Positions 1-9,019 are shown, counted from the stretch's first letter. The stretch is DNA of 64,000 nucleotides from Paenibacillus sabinae T27 (GCF_000612505.1 NZ_CP004078.1:2158001-2222000), one strand, 5' to 3'. The notes: a model not told the origin generated them from the sequence alone. Made by a program: numbers and translations.

Positions 1-440
1 AAAGCATATCCTATCGATCCGAACAGGCGTATCGTGATAAAGTTCCGACCAAGTCTTTCCGCGATTTTGATTGCCATGGTATCTGACAGCGGAAAAACAG
101 GATAATAGAAGAAGTAAAAGAAGGACAGAATAACCATAACCGAGGAAAACTCGGTCGCCTGGGACAACATAACCGCTGCACCAAGCTGGCCGCCTAGCAG
201 AATGACCATAATTTTACGAATGGTGCCAAGCCGGTCGCTGATCATGCTCCAGAACAGGTTGGAGAGAATTGAAATCAGCGGGCCAAGGGAATATAAATAG
301 CCGACTTGAGCGCTGCTAAATCCCAAATGGCTGTAAAAGAGCGGGAAATAGGATATGGCGAGTACGCTGGTTCCGTAAATAGTGAACATGAACGAACGCA
401 GCCAGTTTTGGCCTGTGAAGCTTCCGTCTCTTCGCTTCAT
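1..440 (-). CDS. MFS transporter, N-terminal part (runs off left edge)
   Basis: This is the first ~146 residues of a membrane transporter read on the minus strand, starting MKRRDGSFTGQNWLRSF. The ATG at 438-440 is preceded by a strong AGGAGGGG ribosome-binding site. Hydrophobic segments (FTIYGTSVLAISYFPLFY, VGYLYSLGPLISILSNLF, IMVILLGGQLGAAVML, VMVILSFFYFFYYPVF) are separated by a short cytoplasmic loop of the type SDRLGTIRK, the usual MFS loop 2-3 motif. The layout resembles the LacY/HcaT-like MFS subfamily. The substrate cannot be told from this part. Confidence 0.75.
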   Translation of the reverse strand, partial: MKRRDGSFTGQNWLRSFMFTIYGTSVLAISYFPLFYSHLGFSSAQVGYLYSLGPLISILSNLFWSMISDRLGTIRKIMVILLGGQLGAAVMLSQATEFSSVMVILSFFYFFYYPVFPLSDTMAIKIAERLGRNFITIRLFGSIGYA

Positions 441-618
441 AGCTGCACCCCTCCTGAAATTTGCCAAAGGGACGGTTGCAAGCATAAGCTGACGGTTAAA
501 TTCATGAAAGCACTCCTCTAAAGATGAAATACGGTTAGTATATCATATAGTAATGATTAATTGTGTACCTATTTGCGTTACTCATGAAAATTTATGAAAA
601 TTTGCGAGTGATTTTCTT

Positions 619-649
619 GTTTGTACAAACGTTTGGATCATATTATAAT
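619..649 (+). promoter_or_regulatory. Promoter of the terpene synthase gene with overlapping 12-bp palindrome
   Basis: A -35 TTGTAC (621-626) and -10 TATAAT (644-649) are separated by 17 bp, a good sigma-A promoter. The -35 lies inside a perfect palindrome, GTTTGTACAAAC (619-630), which could be an operator for an unidentified repressor. Confidence 0.6.
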
Positions 650-678
650 GAGTATGATTTGGATAAGGAGACAACAAT

Positions 679-1776
679 GTGGAGGCACCGTCATTGAGTG
701 AATTTGAGCAAGGCCGTTCCCTGAGTCCGCGCGGCCCGATTGGATTAATGAGCAGGGTCTACAAGTACGTGCTCCCTGAGGTACGGAACTGCCTTAATGT
801 CTGGCGTAAGGATGCGGAAGGGATTCCCGATCCCGAGCTTCGGAAGCAAGCGCTCGCAAGTATAGAAACGAAGCAGTTTCATTGCGAAGGCGGAGGCGTA
901 TATGCAGCGGGCAATTTGCCGATGAGGCATATTCTTATCCCGCTGATTGTCGCCTATCAGACGATAAGCGATTATTTGGACAATCTGTGCGACCGCAGCA
1001 CTTCCATGAATGCCGAAGACTTCAGGCTGCTGCACCAATCAATGCTGGATGCGATTACACCGGGAGCTGAACCGGTTAATTATTACGCGCTCCGCAGCGA
1101 ACAAGATGACGGCGGATATCTGTACCGGCTGGTGCGCACTTGCCAGGAAATGATCTCAAAGCTTCCCGGATACGCGTCCGCAGCTTCAGAGATTTCCGGA
1201 CTGGCAAGTTTATACACGGATCTCCAGGTCTATAAGCATATCCGTCATGATTTGAGGGAAGCTGCGCTTAAGGAATGGTGGGAGGAGAATCGAAGCAGGG
1301 CGCCGCGGTTACATTGGAATGAATTTGCGGCGGCAACGGGTTCGACGCTGGGGATTTTCATGCTGTTCCTGGCTTCCTGCGACTCCAGGCTTAGTAAGCC
1401 GGACGCTTCATTGATTCGAGCAGGATATTTCCCGCATTTATGCTGTCTGCATATTATGCTGGATTATCTGATCGATCAGGATGAAGACCGCGCCGGCGGC
1501 GATCTCAATTTCTGCAATTACTACGACAATACGGATACCATGCTGAATCGGATTGCTTCAATCGTGGAGTGGGCACGAAATGATGTTCGGAACATACCTG
1601 AGACTCCCTTGCACCGCATGGTCATCGAGGGGCTGCTGGCATTGTATTTATCCGATCCGAAAGTCAGCGAACAGCGGGAGGTTCGCTCTGTCTCCAGAAG
1701 GCTGATGAAGAGAAGCCCTCTGACGAGACTGTTTTTCTTTGTCAACAGCCGGTGGATACGCAAGCATTTGTATTAG
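679..1776 (+). CDS. ytpB: YtpB-like (DUF2600) tetraprenyl-beta-curcumene synthase
   Basis: This 365-residue protein resembles Bacillus YtpB, which cyclises tetraprenyl diphosphate to tetraprenyl-beta-curcumene in C35 terpenoid (sporulene-type) synthesis. Visible family signatures are the CEGGGVYA segment (about residues 68-76), an acidic stretch TISDYLDNLCD near residue 95, and DYLIDQDEDR near residue 263, a second acidic metal/diphosphate-binding type motif. The GTG start at 679 follows AAGGAG (665-670) by 8 bp. An ATG two bases upstream in another frame opens only a six-codon ORF. It reads toward pfkA, with 24 bp between them. Enzyme class is fairly sure; exact product is inferred from the family. 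Confidence 0.8.
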   Translation: MEAPSLSEFEQGRSLSPRGPIGLMSRVYKYVLPEVRNCLNVWRKDAEGIPDPELRKQALASIETKQFHCEGGGVYAAGNLPMRHILIPLIVAYQTISDYLDNLCDRSTSMNAEDFRLLHQSMLDAITPGAEPVNYYALRSEQDDGGYLYRLVRTCQEMISKLPGYASAASEISGLASLYTDLQVYKHIRHDLREAALKEWWEENRSRAPRLHWNEFAAATGSTLGIFMLFLASCDSRLSKPDASLIRAGYFPHLCCLHIMLDYLIDQDEDRAGGDLNFCNYYDNTDTMLNRIASIVEWARNDVRNIPETPLHRMVIEGLLALYLSDPKVSEQREVRSVSRRLMKRSPLTRLFFFVNSRWIRKHLY

Positions 1777-1800
1777 CATTCTAAGGAGGAAACCATTCGT

Positions 1801-2772
1801 ATGGCAGAAGTAAAGAAAATCGCAGTTTTGACAAGCGGCGGAGACTCGCAAGGCATGAACGCCGCTGTCCGCGCAGTTGTGCGCAGCGCTCTTTTTTTCG
1901 GAGTTGAGGTGTACGGAATTCAACGCGGCTACCAAGGGCTTCTGAATCGGGATATTTTCCCGATGGATATCCGCAGCGTAGGCGACATTATCCAGCGGGG
2001 CGGCACGATCCTGCAATCCGCGCGATGCCTGGAGTTTTTGAAGCCAGAAGGCCAGCAGAAGGGCGCCGATATTTTGCGTGAATACGGCATCGACGGCCTT
2101 GTGGTAATCGGCGGAGATGGTTCCTACAACGGTGCCAACAAGCTGAGCAAGCTCGGCATCAAGACAATGGGGCTGCCGGGTACAATCGACAATGATATTT
2201 CTTTCACCGACTATACCATCGGCTTTGATACGGCGGTCAGCATCGTCGTTGACGCCATCAATAAGCTGCGCGACACAATGTCTTCCCACGAACGCTCTTC
2301 TGTTGTTGAGGTCATGGGACGTCACTGCGGCGATATCGCCCTGCATTCGGGACTCGCTTCCGGAGCGGAGACGATTCTCATTCCGGAAATGCCGTTCGAG
2401 CTTGACGAGGTCGCCGACCGCATGCGGGAGAACTTTGCCAAAGGCAAGCGTCACAGTATCGTTATCGTGGCCGAAGGCGTAGGCAAAGGCGAAGACATCG
2501 CCCAGGCGCTCAAGGATCGCCACGCTTCGATCGATGCGCGCGTAACGGTGCTCGGACATATTCAGCGCGGCGGCAGCCCTACACCGGCCGACCGTAATCT
2601 GGCGAGCCGGCTTGGCGACTTCGCTGTGCGCAAGCTGATCGAAGGCGAATCGGGTAAAGCATGCGGCATCATCAATGGCGAGCTTGTGCTTACGGATATC
2701 GACAAGGTTGTCAATACGAAGAAGGATTTCGACCTGGAGCTGTACAACCTGGCTTCGCGTCTCTCCCAGTAA
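1801..2772 (+). CDS. pfkA: ATP-dependent 6-phosphofructokinase
   Basis: At 323 residues this is the usual length for bacterial PfkA, which phosphorylates fructose-6-phosphate with ATP in glycolysis. Motifs seen are the N-terminal nucleotide loop LTSGGDSQGMNAA, VIGGDGS (Gly after GGD typical of ATP rather than PPi users), LPGTIDND with the catalytic Asp, MGRHCGDIA and GHIQRGGSPT. The usual SGGDAPGMNAA loop has SQ in place of AP here. AAGGAGG lies 9 bp before the ATG. An intrinsic terminator follows directly, so it is not cotranscribed with pyk. Confidence 0.97.
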   Translation: MAEVKKIAVLTSGGDSQGMNAAVRAVVRSALFFGVEVYGIQRGYQGLLNRDIFPMDIRSVGDIIQRGGTILQSARCLEFLKPEGQQKGADILREYGIDGLVVIGGDGSYNGANKLSKLGIKTMGLPGTIDNDISFTDYTIGFDTAVSIVVDAINKLRDTMSSHERSSVVEVMGRHCGDIALHSGLASGAETILIPEMPFELDEVADRMRENFAKGKRHSIVIVAEGVGKGEDIAQALKDRHASIDARVTVLGHIQRGGSPTPADRNLASRLGDFAVRKLIEGESGKACGIINGELVLTDIDKVVNTKKDFDLELYNLASRLSQ

Positions 2773-2784
2773 TAGATACGGACA

Positions 2785-2812
2785 AGCCCTGCGCAATGCG
2801 CAGGGCTTTTTT
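2785..2812 (+). terminator. Intrinsic terminator after pfkA
   Basis: Perfect 10-bp stem AGCCCTGCGC / GCGCAGGGCT with a three-base loop, followed by a run of T. Confidence 0.9.
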
Positions 2813-2837
2813 GTCGCGCATATAGCTATTTCCTGCG

Positions 2838-2882
2838 TTGACAATATACCCCTACCCGTATAATATATACCCCATAGGGTAT
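2838..2882 (+). promoter_or_regulatory. Promoter and two CsoR/CstR-type operator-like sites before the sulfur operon
   Basis: A near-consensus promoter has TTGACA (2838-2843) and TAATAT (2861-2866) with 17-bp spacing. Two related sites flank the -10: ATACCCCTACCCGTAT (2846-2861) in the spacer and ATACCCCATAGGGTAT (2867-2882) just downstream. The second has perfect ATACCC/GGGTAT half-sites. This G/C-tract palindrome type is what CsoR/CstR repressors bind, and the operon's second gene encodes one, so autorepression is the simplest reading. Confidence 0.75.
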
Positions 2883-2907
2883 TTTGATTTTATGGGAGGG
2901 CACACAG

Positions 2908-5397
2908 ATGGCCAGAAATATTGTAATCGTTGGAGGAGTAGCGGGTGGGGCGTCTGCCGCTGCGCGGCTCCGCAGATGGAATGAACAGGATCAAATCATC
3001 ATGTTCGAACGGGGAGAGCATGTATCCTTTGCGAACTGCGGGCTGCCCTATTATATCGGGGGGATAATCGAGTCCCGCGACAAGCTTTTTGTTCAAACTG
3101 AAAAAGGGATTGAGGATAGGTTCAATATTGACGTTAGGCCGCTTACCGAGGTGACGGAAATAGATAGGATCTTGAAGACGGTCGTTTACCGCAATACGGA
3201 GACAGGCGAAACGGGACGTCAGCCTTACGATATTCTTATTCTGTCTCCCGGAGCCAAGCCGATCGTGCCGGAGCTTCCGGGAATCGGCTCAGCCGATAAC
3301 CTGTTCACGCTTCGGAATATTCGGGATACGGACCTGATCAAGACCTATGTCAGCGAACGTTGTCCGAAGCGCGCTGTCGTGATCGGAGCCGGGTTTATCG
3401 GCCTTGAAATGGCGGAGAATTTGCGGGATCAAGGACTCGGCGTAACGGTAATCGACCGCGGGGAGCAGGTGCTAGCTCCGTTCGATCCGGAGATGGTGAA
3501 GCCGGTGGAACAGCATATGAAGCTCAAAGGGGTTGAGGTCCTGCTGAATACCGGGATTAAGGCGGTTGAACGGCAGGGTGGACAAGTGCGTCTCGACTCG
3601 GGGCGGGTGCTGGAGGCCGATATGATCATTCTCGCCATTGGTGTATCGCCGGAGAACGAGCTTGCCCGCAGTAGCGGACTTGAGCTCGGCGTCCGGGGTG
3701 CAATCTCCGTCAATGAACAGCTTCAGACCAGCGATCCTTCCATCTATGCCGTCGGAGATGCCATTGAGGTCAAAGACCGGATCCATGGATTTCGGACGCT
3801 TGTTTCACTCGCCTGGGGAGCGAACCGCCAGGGAAGACTGGCCGCCGACCATATCAACGGGCAGCAGATATCGTACAAGGGGGCGCTGGGAACGGCCATT
3901 ATCAAGATCTTTGACCTGACGGCAGCCGCCACAGGCAGCAGCGAAAAGACACTGAAGCGGCTCGGCGTCCCTTATCAGGCGGTTCATATCCATCCCCAAT
4001 CTCACGCAGGGTATTACCCGGGGGCTTCTCCTATTTCATTAAAGCTTCTGTTTGATCCGAAGACAGGGGATATTTTCGGTGCGCAGGCGGTTGGAGCAGA
4101 CGGCGTCGATAAACGGATTGACGTAATAGCGACGGCTATCCGGGCAGGTATGAAGGTCCAAGAGCTTGCGGACATTGAACTGGCTTATGCCCCTCCGTAC
4201 TCTTCGGCAAAAGATCCGGTAAACATGGCGGGCTATGTCGCTTCCAATATCGCGGACGGTCTGGTCGAAACCATGCAGTGGCATGAAGTTGACGATTTTG
4301 TTCGCAGGGGAGGGCTTGTGGTTGATGTCCGTGACGAAATTGAATTAATAGCTGGAAGCATTCCGGGCTCCATAAACATTCCACTGCCGGAATTGCGCGG
4401 CCGTCTGGATGCGCTCCCTTCGAACCGGGAAATAGCGGTTAGCTGCCAGGTCGGATTGCGCGGATACATCGCCGCCCGGATGCTGGCTCAGCATGGATAC
4501 CGGGTTCGTAATGTGGATGGGGGTTATAAGACTTATGCTTCCATGGCCGATAACCGTATGCCTGAAGGGATTTCACAATTAGAGAATACAAAAATAAATG
4601 TTAATAAACGGTTGATGGCTGACTCGGCTGACAGGAGCAGGGAGGATTCTGAGCTTCCCATTTCGCGGATTACGATGGTGGATGCTTGCGGACTCCAATG
4701 CCCCGGCCCTATACTCAAAGTATATGAAGCGGTACAAGTGCTGAACGAGGGAGAACTGCTGGAAATCAGGGCAACCGATTTCGGTTTCGCAGCGGATATT
4801 GGCCAGTGGTGTCAGAAGATGGGCCATACGCTTGAATCGGTGGATACGGTCGGAGGAACAGTAAAAGCGCTGATAAGAAAGGGAAACAAAATATCAGGCG
4901 CGTCTGTGTCCCGTCAGCCCAGCCGTTCCGACGGAGCGACAATGGTCGTGTTCAGCGGCGACCTGGATAAAGCCATCGCATCATTCATTATTGCCTCAGG
5001 CGCGGCTGCCATGGGGAAGAGGGTTACGATGTTCTTCACGTTCTGGGGCCTGGGTCTCCTGCGCAAGCCGAAACACCCGAAGATGAAGAAGACTGCAATG
5101 GAGAAAATGTTCGGCCTTTTGCTCCCCAAGAGTACCAATGATCTGCCGCTGTCCAAAATGAACATGGGCGGTTTGGGTCCGAAGATGATACGAGGCGTGA
5201 TGCGCCGGAAGAACGTCGATTCGTTGGAGCTGCTGATCTCGAATGCAGCCAAGTCGGGTGTTCGAATGATAGCCTGCACAATGAGTATGGATATTATGGG
5301 CATTCGCAAGGAGGAACTGATCGATGGCATTGAATTCGCAGGTGTAGCAAGCTATATCGGTTCTGCCGATGATGCGGGAATGAATCTGTTTATCTAA
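2908..5397 (+). CDS. Four-domain CoA-disulfide reductase / rhodanese / TusA / DsrE2 fusion
   Basis: This ~829-residue protein joins four sulfur-handling domains. Residues ~1-445 are an FAD/NAD(P)H CoA-disulfide reductase (VGGVAGGASAAARLRR; redox Cys44 in SFANCGLPYYIGG). Residues ~455-550 are a rhodanese with catalytic Cys513 (SCQVGLRG). Residues ~588-665 are a TusA/SirA domain with Cys598 in LQCPGP. Residues ~678-829 are a DsrE2 domain (MVVFSGDLDKA, ACTMSMDIMGI). The set suggests reduction and relay of protein or CoA persulfides. The start at 2908 has GGGAGG before it; an in-frame TTG at 2884 lacks a site. The cstR gene follows 14 bp after the stop. Domains are clear; the substrate is inferred. 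Confidence 0.9.
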   Translation: MARNIVIVGGVAGGASAAARLRRWNEQDQIIMFERGEHVSFANCGLPYYIGGIIESRDKLFVQTEKGIEDRFNIDVRPLTEVTEIDRILKTVVYRNTETGETGRQPYDILILSPGAKPIVPELPGIGSADNLFTLRNIRDTDLIKTYVSERCPKRAVVIGAGFIGLEMAENLRDQGLGVTVIDRGEQVLAPFDPEMVKPVEQHMKLKGVEVLLNTGIKAVERQGGQVRLDSGRVLEADMIILAIGVSPENELARSSGLELGVRGAISVNEQLQTSDPSIYAVGDAIEVKDRIHGFRTLVSLAWGANRQGRLAADHINGQQISYKGALGTAIIKIFDLTAAATGSSEKTLKRLGVPYQAVHIHPQSHAGYYPGASPISLKLLFDPKTGDIFGAQAVGADGVDKRIDVIATAIRAGMKVQELADIELAYAPPYSSAKDPVNMAGYVASNIADGLVETMQWHEVDDFVRRGGLVVDVRDEIELIAGSIPGSINIPLPELRGRLDALPSNREIAVSCQVGLRGYIAARMLAQHGYRVRNVDGGYKTYASMADNRMPEGISQLENTKINVNKRLMADSADRSREDSELPISRITMVDACGLQCPGPILKVYEAVQVLNEGELLEIRATDFGFAADIGQWCQKMGHTLESVDTVGGTVKALIRKGNKISGASVSRQPSRSDGATMVVFSGDLDKAIASFIIASGAAAMGKRVTMFFTFWGLGLLRKPKHPKMKKTAMEKMFGLLLPKSTNDLPLSKMNMGGLGPKMIRGVMRRKNVDSLELLISNAAKSGVRMIACTMSMDIMGIRKEELIDGIEFAGVASYIGSADDAGMNLFI

Positions 5398-5411
5398 GAA
5401 AGGAGCTGCTA

Positions 5412-5672
5412 ATGGAATACGATAACGCGATAAAAAACAGGCTGAAACGGATCGAAGGACAGGTGCGGGGAGTACTCGCCATGTTGGAGGAAGGGAAGGA
5501 CTGCCGCGATATTGTAACCCAGCTGACGGCAATCCGTACGGCGGTCGACCGGACCATCGGCTCGGTAATCGGATCGAACCTGGAGCACTGTATCCAGGAG
5601 GAACTGAACAAGGGCCATTCGCCGGACAAAGTAATTAAGGAAGCGGTTGAGCTTCTGGTCAAAAGCCGCTGA
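5412..5672 (+). CDS. cstR: CsoR/CstR-family persulfide-sensing repressor
   Basis: This 86-residue DUF156 helical repressor begins MEYDNAIKNRLKRIEGQVRG, the DNA-binding first helix of the family. Its two cysteines are Cys31 (EEGKDCRD) and Cys60 (LEHCIQEE). Copper-sensing CsoR proteins have a His four residues before the second Cys; here that position is Asn56, so the copper site is lost and the Cys pair matches CstR, which senses persulfides by forming inter-subunit di-, tri- or tetrasulfide bridges. AAGGAG precedes the ATG. It is the last gene of the sulfur operon and probably represses the promoter at 2838-2882. Confidence 0.88.
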   Translation: MEYDNAIKNRLKRIEGQVRGVLAMLEEGKDCRDIVTQLTAIRTAVDRTIGSVIGSNLEHCIQEELNKGHSPDKVIKEAVELLVKSR

Positions 5673-5728
5673 TATTTTCTGCTACCGCTGACGCCATACA
5701 CTTTTATGCTTGGGCTGGATATAAGATG

Positions 5729-5772
5729 CCGCCTCTTTCGCAGATGTCTCTGCGGAAGAGGCGGTTTCATTT
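5729..5772. terminator. Bidirectional terminator between cstR and the MATE gene
   Basis: A 16-base arm starting CCGCCTCTTTCGCAGA pairs with TCTGCGGAAGAGGCGG across a four-base loop, with T-rich sequence on the plus side and A-rich sequence on the other. It sits between convergent genes. Confidence 0.85.
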
Positions 5773-5824
5773 TTGCGGCTCTCAGAACGCATCGCCATAC
5801 GCTTATTCGTCTTGGGGGAAGGGA

Positions 5825-7198
5825 CTATCCTTCCGATTTGGAAATGGTGTATTCTGCCGTATACCGGCGTTGAACCTTGACCAACCGACTCAGTAGCAGA
5901 ACCGCGCCGATGGCGAGACCGGTAATCAATCCGATCCAGTATCCGTACGCGCCCAGATCCGTATACTCGGCGAGGACAAAGCCAACGGGCAGCCCGATAA
6001 CCCAATATGCGACAAAGCAAATGATGAACGCAGGATTTACATCCTTGTAACCGCGCAGCACCCCTTGGGTAGGTGTCGCGATAGCGTCGGATATCTGGAA
6101 AAAGATCGCATAGATCAAGAAATGCTGGATCAACCGGATCACGTCCGGATCGGTAGAGTATATGCCCGCCACATGCTTTCCTGCAAAGAGAAGGACCAGC
6201 GCGGTAGCCAGCGAGAGGGCGGCGGCGGAGCCTATGCCGAGAACACTATATTGCCTGGCATCCTTCAATCGGCCCGCCCCGGTCTCGAAGCCGACCAGAA
6301 TGGTAAGACTCATGCAAATGCTTAGCGGAATCATATATAGCGTTGAAGCAAAATTAATCGCCGCCTGATGGGCGGCAATGGTCACCGTGTCGAATCGGCT
6401 CATTAGCAGCGTAACCGTTGAGAAGACGGCCGTCTCAAAAAAGATGGAGAAGCCGATCGGGATTCCGATCGCAAGCTGCTCCTTGATGGCCGCCGGAGAG
6501 AACGCATGGAATTTGCGGAGAATCCGCAAGCTTCGGAAAGGCTCCGCCCGGAAGATGAACAGCAGCCCAGCGCCAAAAATGACCCAGTACGTGATCGCTG
6601 AAGCCACTCCGGCCCCGACACCGCCCAGGCGGGGAAACCCGAAGTTGCCATAGATCAGCAGGTAGTTCAGTCCGACATTGACTGGCAGGGCGATCAGCGT
6701 GATGAACATGGATACCCGGGTCTGTCCCGTCGCATCGATGCAGCTTCGCAGCACCGTATATCCGAACAGCGGAAGGACGCCGAAGGAAATGGCGATCAGG
6801 AAGTGTAAGGCGATGCTGCGTACAGTGGGTTCTAGGTTCATAAAATGAAGAACCGGACCAAGCGACAGCGCTCCAAGTACCAGCACAATAGCCGATACGA
6901 TTAATGAGAGCCAGATGCCCTGCATGACTTTGTAGGCGACCTCTCCTTCGCGTTTTTTGCCGAGCAGCTGCGAGACAATCGGAGTGAGACCAATTAATAT
7001 ACCGTTCAGTCCGGTTTGTACGGGAATCCACAGGCTGGTTCCGATCGCGACCCCGGCAAGGTCTGCCGTGCCGAATCGGCCGGACATGTTCATATCGAAG
7101 AAGGCGATTGCCGAAAGGGCAATTTGTGTGACAAGGATAGGAAAGAGAATATGAAGGAACTGAATGGTTTTCTGGCCTAATGATGTTGTAGGTTTCAT
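5825..7198 (-). CDS. MATE-family multidrug/cation efflux transporter
   Basis: About 457 residues with twelve hydrophobic segments in two related halves, the usual size and layout for MATE exporters, which drive out cationic drugs with a Na+ or H+ gradient. Family-type stretches include ILFPILVTQIALSAIAFFD near the start, GLTPIVSQLLGKK after helix 2, and the second-half counterpart near FGIGSAAALSLATAL. I chose ATG at 7196-7198 (MKPTTSLGQK), preceded by AAAGAGGC; a longer reading to 7255 adds an unrelated-looking extension. Substrate unknown. Confidence 0.88.
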   Translation of the reverse strand: MKPTTSLGQKTIQFLHILFPILVTQIALSAIAFFDMNMSGRFGTADLAGVAIGTSLWIPVQTGLNGILIGLTPIVSQLLGKKREGEVAYKVMQGIWLSLIVSAIVLVLGALSLGPVLHFMNLEPTVRSIALHFLIAISFGVLPLFGYTVLRSCIDATGQTRVSMFITLIALPVNVGLNYLLIYGNFGFPRLGGVGAGVASAITYWVIFGAGLLFIFRAEPFRSLRILRKFHAFSPAAIKEQLAIGIPIGFSIFFETAVFSTVTLLMSRFDTVTIAAHQAAINFASTLYMIPLSICMSLTILVGFETGAGRLKDARQYSVLGIGSAAALSLATALVLLFAGKHVAGIYSTDPDVIRLIQHFLIYAIFFQISDAIATPTQGVLRGYKDVNPAFIICFVAYWVIGLPVGFVLAEYTDLGAYGYWIGLITGLAIGAVLLLSRLVKVQRRYTAEYTISKSEG

Positions 7199-7275
7199 GT
7201 AAATGTGCCTCTTTATCTGATAGTTTGCAAAATAGGGGAGCGGGCAAGCTTGCACGCTTCGGGTGCGTTATCCAG

Positions 7276-7306
7276 CAAAGAACCCGGCATCGGAGCCGGG
7301 TCTTTG
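7276..7306 (-). terminator. Terminator-like hairpin after the DUF4015 gene
   Basis: CAAAGAACCCGGC pairs with GCCGGGTCTTTG around a six-base loop. It lies just downstream of the minus-strand gene ending at 7360; the T run is short. Confidence 0.6.
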
Positions 7307-7359
7307 GGTTAGCTCAATTTTGACAGGATAGAATAAAACTGGATTAGTGCGGTATGCGC

Positions 7360-8619
7360 TTATTTGCTGTAGTCGACGCCTGCAGTATATCGGTTGCTCG
7401 CATTCCATAACAGGAATTCTTCGATATTCTGTTCGTTCAGAGCGCGGATCTGGTCTTCCACCTGCTGCTTGCCGTATTTAATGTAGTGACCGCTGCCAAG
7501 CCAACTGGCCGTAAAGTCCTGAATCCAGGGACGGATCACCGGTTTATAGCTTCCAAGCGGGTTCAGCTTTTTGTGGGTGTCCGCCATCGAGCCTTTTATT
7601 GTCGCATAAGGATTTTTATCGGGGTCATTCACGCCAAACCAGCCGGCGGTATAATGGCTCGGGTAGACCATCGGACTGATGACATCGACGTTTTTGGAGA
7701 TCTTGACAAAATCCTGCCCGATGCCTTCGGCAGCTGGAACCGATGCGGCATAACCGAAAATATCGACCGAAACGCGAACGCCCAGTGAATTCAGCTCCTG
7801 CTTCGCATAATTAACGAAGTCTGAAACGATTTGAACCCGGGTTTTACCTGGGGCCTTCGTATATTTCAGTGAATCCGCGCGCTTTTCAAAGCCTTCAGGG
7901 AAGCGGACGTAGTCGAACTGGATTTCTTTGAAACCGAGCTTGACGGCTTCTTTGGCAATTTCGACATTGTACTTCCATACATCCTCATTGTAAGGATTGA
8001 CGAAGCTGTCTCCGCCTTTGTTATGCCATACGGAGCCGTCACTCTTCACAAATGACAATTCCGGATGCTTCTTGGCGAGCACGGAATCCTTGAAGACAAC
8101 GATGCGGGCAATAGGATAGACATTATGCTTCTTCAGCCGCTCCATCAGCTTGCCGACATCGCGGATGAACGGCTGCGGATTGCCCAATTGCTTAAGCTCC
8201 GGATTATCCGTCTTGTAGGTAATATAGCCGGCGTCATCTTTGATATCGATGACCATGGCGTTCAGCTCCGTCTGATCGATCAGATTCAGCAGCGTATCCA
8301 TCCGGGAGCCTCCTGCGCTGTACGCCGTGACATATACTCCCTTGACTTTGGGAGCATCCGGCTGCGGATCGGCCAGCGGGGGCGCAGCATCGGCGGATTC
8401 AGCCGGACCGGGCGAAGCGGAAGGAGCCGGTGCCGGCGAGACGGTTGCGGTTGCAGTACCGGTGGATGAAGCCGGAGCCGACGAAGCGCCGGTCTGATTC
8501 GAGACGACGGCTGGATTGGCGGCGGATTGAAGCACAGCGGCTACGTCGGCATCCGTCCGGACATTTTGAACGCCAACGCTTCCCAGGGCCATCATCAATA
8601 CAGCCCAAGTGATGTTCAT
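7360..8619 (-). CDS. Exported putative glycoside hydrolase (DUF4015)
   Basis: The 419-residue protein has a hydrophobic N-terminus (ITWAVLMMALGSVGV), so it is probably secreted or anchored. A Ser/Ala/Pro-rich linker (~residues 35-90) follows, then a TIM-barrel domain of the DUF4015 glycosyl-hydrolase-like family. Barrel motifs are VKGVYVTAYSAGG, NAMVIDIKDDAGYITY, YPIARIVVFKD, GFKEIQFDYVRFPEG (the acidic FDYVRFP strand is the likely active site), VDIFGYAAS and DVISPMVYPSHY. AGGGGAG precedes the ATG. Related proteins are common in spore formers and presumed to act on wall or spore polysaccharide. Substrate unproven. Confidence 0.82.
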   Translation of the reverse strand: MNITWAVLMMALGSVGVQNVRTDADVAAVLQSAANPAVVSNQTGASSAPASSTGTATATVSPAPAPSASPGPAESADAAPPLADPQPDAPKVKGVYVTAYSAGGSRMDTLLNLIDQTELNAMVIDIKDDAGYITYKTDNPELKQLGNPQPFIRDVGKLMERLKKHNVYPIARIVVFKDSVLAKKHPELSFVKSDGSVWHNKGGDSFVNPYNEDVWKYNVEIAKEAVKLGFKEIQFDYVRFPEGFEKRADSLKYTKAPGKTRVQIVSDFVNYAKQELNSLGVRVSVDIFGYAASVPAAEGIGQDFVKISKNVDVISPMVYPSHYTAGWFGVNDPDKNPYATIKGSMADTHKKLNPLGSYKPVIRPWIQDFTASWLGSGHYIKYGKQQVEDQIRALNEQNIEEFLLWNASNRYTAGVDYSK

Positions 8620-8769
8620 TGTTTTCTCCCCTTTTATGTACGTTAGCTTAAATTATATAAGAACGTTTAATGTGAAAAAGAACAGGTTTGTAACAAAAGC
8701 GGAAGTTTATTCCTTCCTTTTTAAATAAACAAATACTGGGGGAGTCTAACGGTATCATAAAAAGTAAAT

Positions 8770-8804
8770 GCCGCCTGAACCGGCAAAACGCCGGTCCAAG
8801 CGGC
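8770..8804 (-). terminator. Terminator after the small ORF at 8825
   Basis: Two-part stem: GCCGC/GCGGC outside and CCGGC/GCCGG inside. On the minus strand it is followed by ATTTACTTTTT. Confidence 0.7.
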
Positions 8805-8824
8805 AAACTAAAACCTTGTAATTC

Positions 8825-9019
8825 TTATTGAAGATACGCAGAATCCTGATGCTCACATATGCTGTACTGAATGATGTCCATCGCATCAGCAGAGTCCAAA
8901 ATGCTCAGCCCGTCCCGCAGAACGATCATGGAATCGAGTTCGTCCTGCTTGAGAAACGGCATCATATCGGGATACCACTTCATGACGATTGCTGACAGTT
9001 TTACCGTTTCCATTTCCAC
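8825..9019 (-). CDS. Small conserved-looking hypothetical protein
   Basis: A 64-residue acidic protein starting (GTG) MEMETVKLSAIVMKWYPDMMPFLKQ and ending EHQDSAYLQ. The GTG at 9017-9019 and an ATG two codons later both lie at reasonable distance from AAAGGAAAGG. An upstream ATG at 9061 has a weaker site. The gene has its own terminator and lies on the same strand as its neighbours. I recognise no domain. The negative charge and small size suggest a soluble accessory protein. Confidence 0.55.
   Translation of the reverse strand: MEMETVKLSAIVMKWYPDMMPFLKQDELDSMIVLRDGLSILDSADAMDIIQYSICEHQDSAYLQ

Noticed and set aside
1648-2844. 398-codon open frame antisense to pfkA
   Set aside because: No recognisable domain, covers a highly conserved glycolytic gene; open because of codon bias.
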